Positions 5,535 to 7,083 of a stretch of 7,083 nucleotides of DNA are shown piece by piece. The position numbers and the translations under genes are program-made. This DNA is from an uncultured Collinsella sp. (GTDB taxonomy: Bacteria > Actinomycetota > Coriobacteriia > Coriobacteriales > Coriobacteriaceae): positions 1 to 7,083 of the forward strand of contig CABSZR010000071.1 in the NCBI GenBank assembly GCA_902482185.1, in the 5' to 3' direction. Position 1 is the stretch's first letter. Each line of letters starts with the position of its first letter. The notes under the pieces are model-generated. The model searched no databases and was not told the DNA's origin. It saw only the letters and a list, made by a program, of their open reading frames with translations.

Positions 5535-5554
5535 ACAAAAGCGATAAGGCTATG

Positions 5555-6844
5555 CTAGCAGATGCAGCCGTCGGCGAGCGTCTGCTTACCGCCGACAAAC
5601 ACATCGGTGGCACGACCGGTAAGCGTGCGGCCGGCAAAACCGGAGTTCTCGGCGCGCGACTCATAACCGTCCTCGCCGACCGTCCAGGTGGCAGAGGGGT
5701 CGAACACGGTCAGGTCGGCAACGGAGCCCGCCTTGACCTGAACCTGGTCGAGGCCCAGAATCTCACGCGGCTTGATGGCCATGAGCTCGACCATGCGGCC
5801 CACGCTCATCTTGCCCGTGTTGACCAGCTCGGTGAGTACGAGCGACAGGGAGGTCTCGAGGCCGATCATGCCAAAGGGCGCAAGCTCGAACTCGCGGGCC
5901 TTCTCCCACGGGGTGTGGGGAGCGTGATCAGTGACGATAACGTCGACGGTGCCGTCGATGACACCCTGACGGATGGCCTCGGCATCCTCGTCGGTGCGAA
6001 GCGGCGGATTGACCTTGAGCGAGGTGTTGTAGGTCTCGTCCAGGTCGTTCTCGGTCAGGAACATGTGGTGCGGGGTGGCCTCGCAGGTAACCTGAACGCC
6101 AGCGGCCTTACCGGCACGCACGATCTCCAGACCATGGGCGGTGGAGATGTGCTGGATGTGCAGCTTGGCGCCGGTCAGCTTGGCGATCTCGATGTCGCGG
6201 GCGATCTGGAGCTCCTCGCCGGCAGCCGGCCAACCCTCGAGGGCCAGACGGGTCGAGACCTTGCCCTCGTTGATCTGGCCATGGCCGACCAGGTCCTCGT
6301 CCTGGCAGTGGCTCATCACCACGCGGTCGAACTGCGCGGCGTAGTCCATGACGCGGCGCATCATGCCCGCGCCCTGCACCCCGCGGCCGTCGTCGGTGAA
6401 GGCGACGGCGCCGTGGGCGACCATATCGCCCATCTCGGACATAGCCTCGCCCTTAAGACCGCGGGTCATGGCGCCCGACGGATAGACGCGGCAGTGGCCG
6501 ACCTCGGCAGCGCGGGACTTGACGAACTCCACGACAGTGCCGTTATCGGTGACGGGATCGGTGTTGGGCATGGCGCACACGCCGGTAAAGCCGCCCTTGG
6601 CAGCTGCGCGGGTGCCGCTCTCGATGTCCTCTTTGACCTCGTAGCCGGGCTCGCGAAGGTGAACGTGCATGTCCACCAGGCCGGGGACGAGGTACTTGCC
6701 GGAAAGGTCGCGGACCTCGGCCCCCTCGACGGCGAGATTCTCGCCGACCTCGGCGATCTTGTCGCCGTCAATCAGGACGTCAACGACACCGTCAAGCTCG
6801 ACGGACGGGTCGACGACGTGGGCATTCTTAAGAAGCAAGGCCAT
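5555..6844 (-). CDS. pyrC: Dihydroorotase (type I, multifunctional-complex-like zinc enzyme)
   Basis: A 429-residue amidohydrolase that reversibly cyclises N-carbamoyl-aspartate to dihydroorotate, the third step of the pathway. The metal site is complete. [10 protein letters not shown] at 58-67 supplies His60 and His62. FTDDGRG at 149-155 has the Asp151/152 pair that in Bacillus replaces the carboxylated lysine of other types. MSHCQDE gives His179, HIQHIST gives His232, and VTDHAPH gives Asp306. [14 protein letters not shown] (322-335) is also typical. Length and motifs fit type I bacterial dihydroorotase rather than the roughly 350-residue E. coli type. The ATG at 6844-6842 has GGAGG 8 nt upstream, inside the end of pyrB, and the two genes overlap by 17 nt. 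A longer frame from a TTG at 6859 would begin at the ribosome binding site and is rejected. Confidence 0.96.
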   Translation of the reverse strand: MALLLKNAHVVDPSVELDGVVDVLIDGDKIAEVGENLAVEGAEVRDLSGKYLVPGLVDMHVHLREPGYEVKEDIESGTRAAAKGGFTGVCAMPNTDPVTDNGTVVEFVKSRAAEVGHCRVYPSGAMTRGLKGEAMSEMGDMVAHGAVAFTDDGRGVQGAGMMRRVMDYAAQFDRVVMSHCQDEDLVGHGQINEGKVSTRLALEGWPAAGEELQIARDIEIAKLTGAKLHIQHISTAHGLEIVRAGKAAGVQVTCEATPHHMFLTENDLDETYNTSLKVNPPLRTDEDAEAIRQGVIDGTVDVIVTDHAPHTPWEKAREFELAPFGMIGLETSLSLVLTELVNTGKMSVGRMVELMAIKPREILGLDQVQVKAGSVADLTVFDPSATWTVGEDGYESRAENSGFAGRTLTGRATDVFVGGKQTLADGCIC

Positions 6845-7083
6845 TATCGGCACCTCCAAGCAGCAGATACAGGATAGCCATACGCACGCAGATACCGGCG
6901 TAGACCTGCTCCAGGATGACGGAGCGTTGCGGGTGGTCGGCCATATAGGAGTCGAACTCGACGCCGCGGTTGATGGGGCCCGGGTGGCAGATGATCGCGT
7001 CGGGCTTCATGAGCTTCTCGCGGTCCTTGGTCAGGCCGAAGAGCCTGTGGTACTCGCGAATGGTCGGGAACGGGGCACCCTCG
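6828..7083 (-). CDS. pyrB: Aspartate carbamoyltransferase catalytic chain, C-terminal part
   Basis: The last 84 residues and the stop codon (TAA at 6830-6828) are in the window; the start lies beyond the right edge. The enzyme joins carbamoyl phosphate and aspartate, the committed step of pyrimidine synthesis, as a cytoplasmic trimer. The visible part reads [18 protein letters not shown], then [12 protein letters not shown] and [22 protein letters not shown]. These match the C-terminal aspartate-binding domain: the HPGP-x-NRGVE loop and the final helix with Q-x-x-x-G-x-x-x-RMA-[IV]-L. The frame stays open to the edge without a stop. It overlaps pyrC by 17 nt and carries the pyrC ribosome binding site in its coding sequence, which points to translational coupling. 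Whether a PyrI regulatory chain exists cannot be seen. Confidence 0.95.
   Translation of the reverse strand, partial: EGAPFPTIREYHRLFGLTKDREKLMKPDAIICHPGPINRGVEFDSYMADHPQRSVILEQVYAGICVRMAILYLLLGGADNGLAS

Noticed and set aside
5463..5554. PyrR-binding attenuator of Bacillus type
   Set aside because: I looked for the conserved loop and flanking sequence of PyrR sites on the minus strand and did not see them. The hairpins are therefore reported without a named regulator.
5480..6877. A 465-codon open frame on the plus strand
   Set aside because: It is antisense to pyrC, whose complete metal-binding motifs prove the other strand. The shadow protein is a repetitive Gly/Asp/Leu/Val sequence.

Overview
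The window reads as a high-GC actinobacterial chromosome segment, most likely from a gut Coriobacteriia member such as Collinsella. That is inferred from protein style, the actinobacterial-type integration host factor, and the pyrF / mihF / gmk / rpoZ order. It is core housekeeping DNA. Every gene I accept lies on the minus strand, so transcription runs from the right edge to the left edge. I see no tRNA, rRNA, insertion sequence, prophage or CRISPR array.

Right half (about 3038-7083): a de novo pyrimidine cluster in transcription order pyrB (3' end only), pyrC, pyrK, pyrD, pyrF. Together they cover carbamoyl-aspartate formation, ring closure to dihydroorotate, NAD-linked oxidation to orotate by the PyrD/PyrK class 1B dehydrogenase, and the final decarboxylation of OMP to UMP. 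pyrE and the carbamoyl-phosphate synthase genes are not in the window. pyrB/pyrC and pyrD/pyrF overlap, and pyrK/pyrD touch or nearly touch. The only real gap is the 92 nt between pyrC and pyrK. It holds a strong GC-rich hairpin followed by a T-rich tract on the coding strand, and a second hairpin just before the pyrK ribosome binding site, so it may be an internal attenuation or translational control point.

Middle (2799-3037): a 239-nt intergenic region separates the pyr genes from the next unit. It holds a long imperfect hairpin (2935-2992), which may terminate the pyr transcript or be a structured RNA. It also holds an AT-rich dyad (2840-2872) that covers an extended -10 element, the probable promoter and operator of mihF.

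Left half (388-2798): a tightly packed unit mihF - gmk - rpoZ - thiI (nucleoid protein, guanylate kinase, RNA polymerase omega subunit, tRNA 4-thiouridine synthetase). The gaps are 0, 5 and 0 nt, and two of the starts are GTG. It ends in a clear intrinsic terminator (345-377). Beyond that, 213 nt of gene-free sequence leads to the start of an unidentified membrane-anchored protein that runs off the left edge.

I found no convincing new biological system. The best candidates for follow-up are the non-coding structures in the two control regions.
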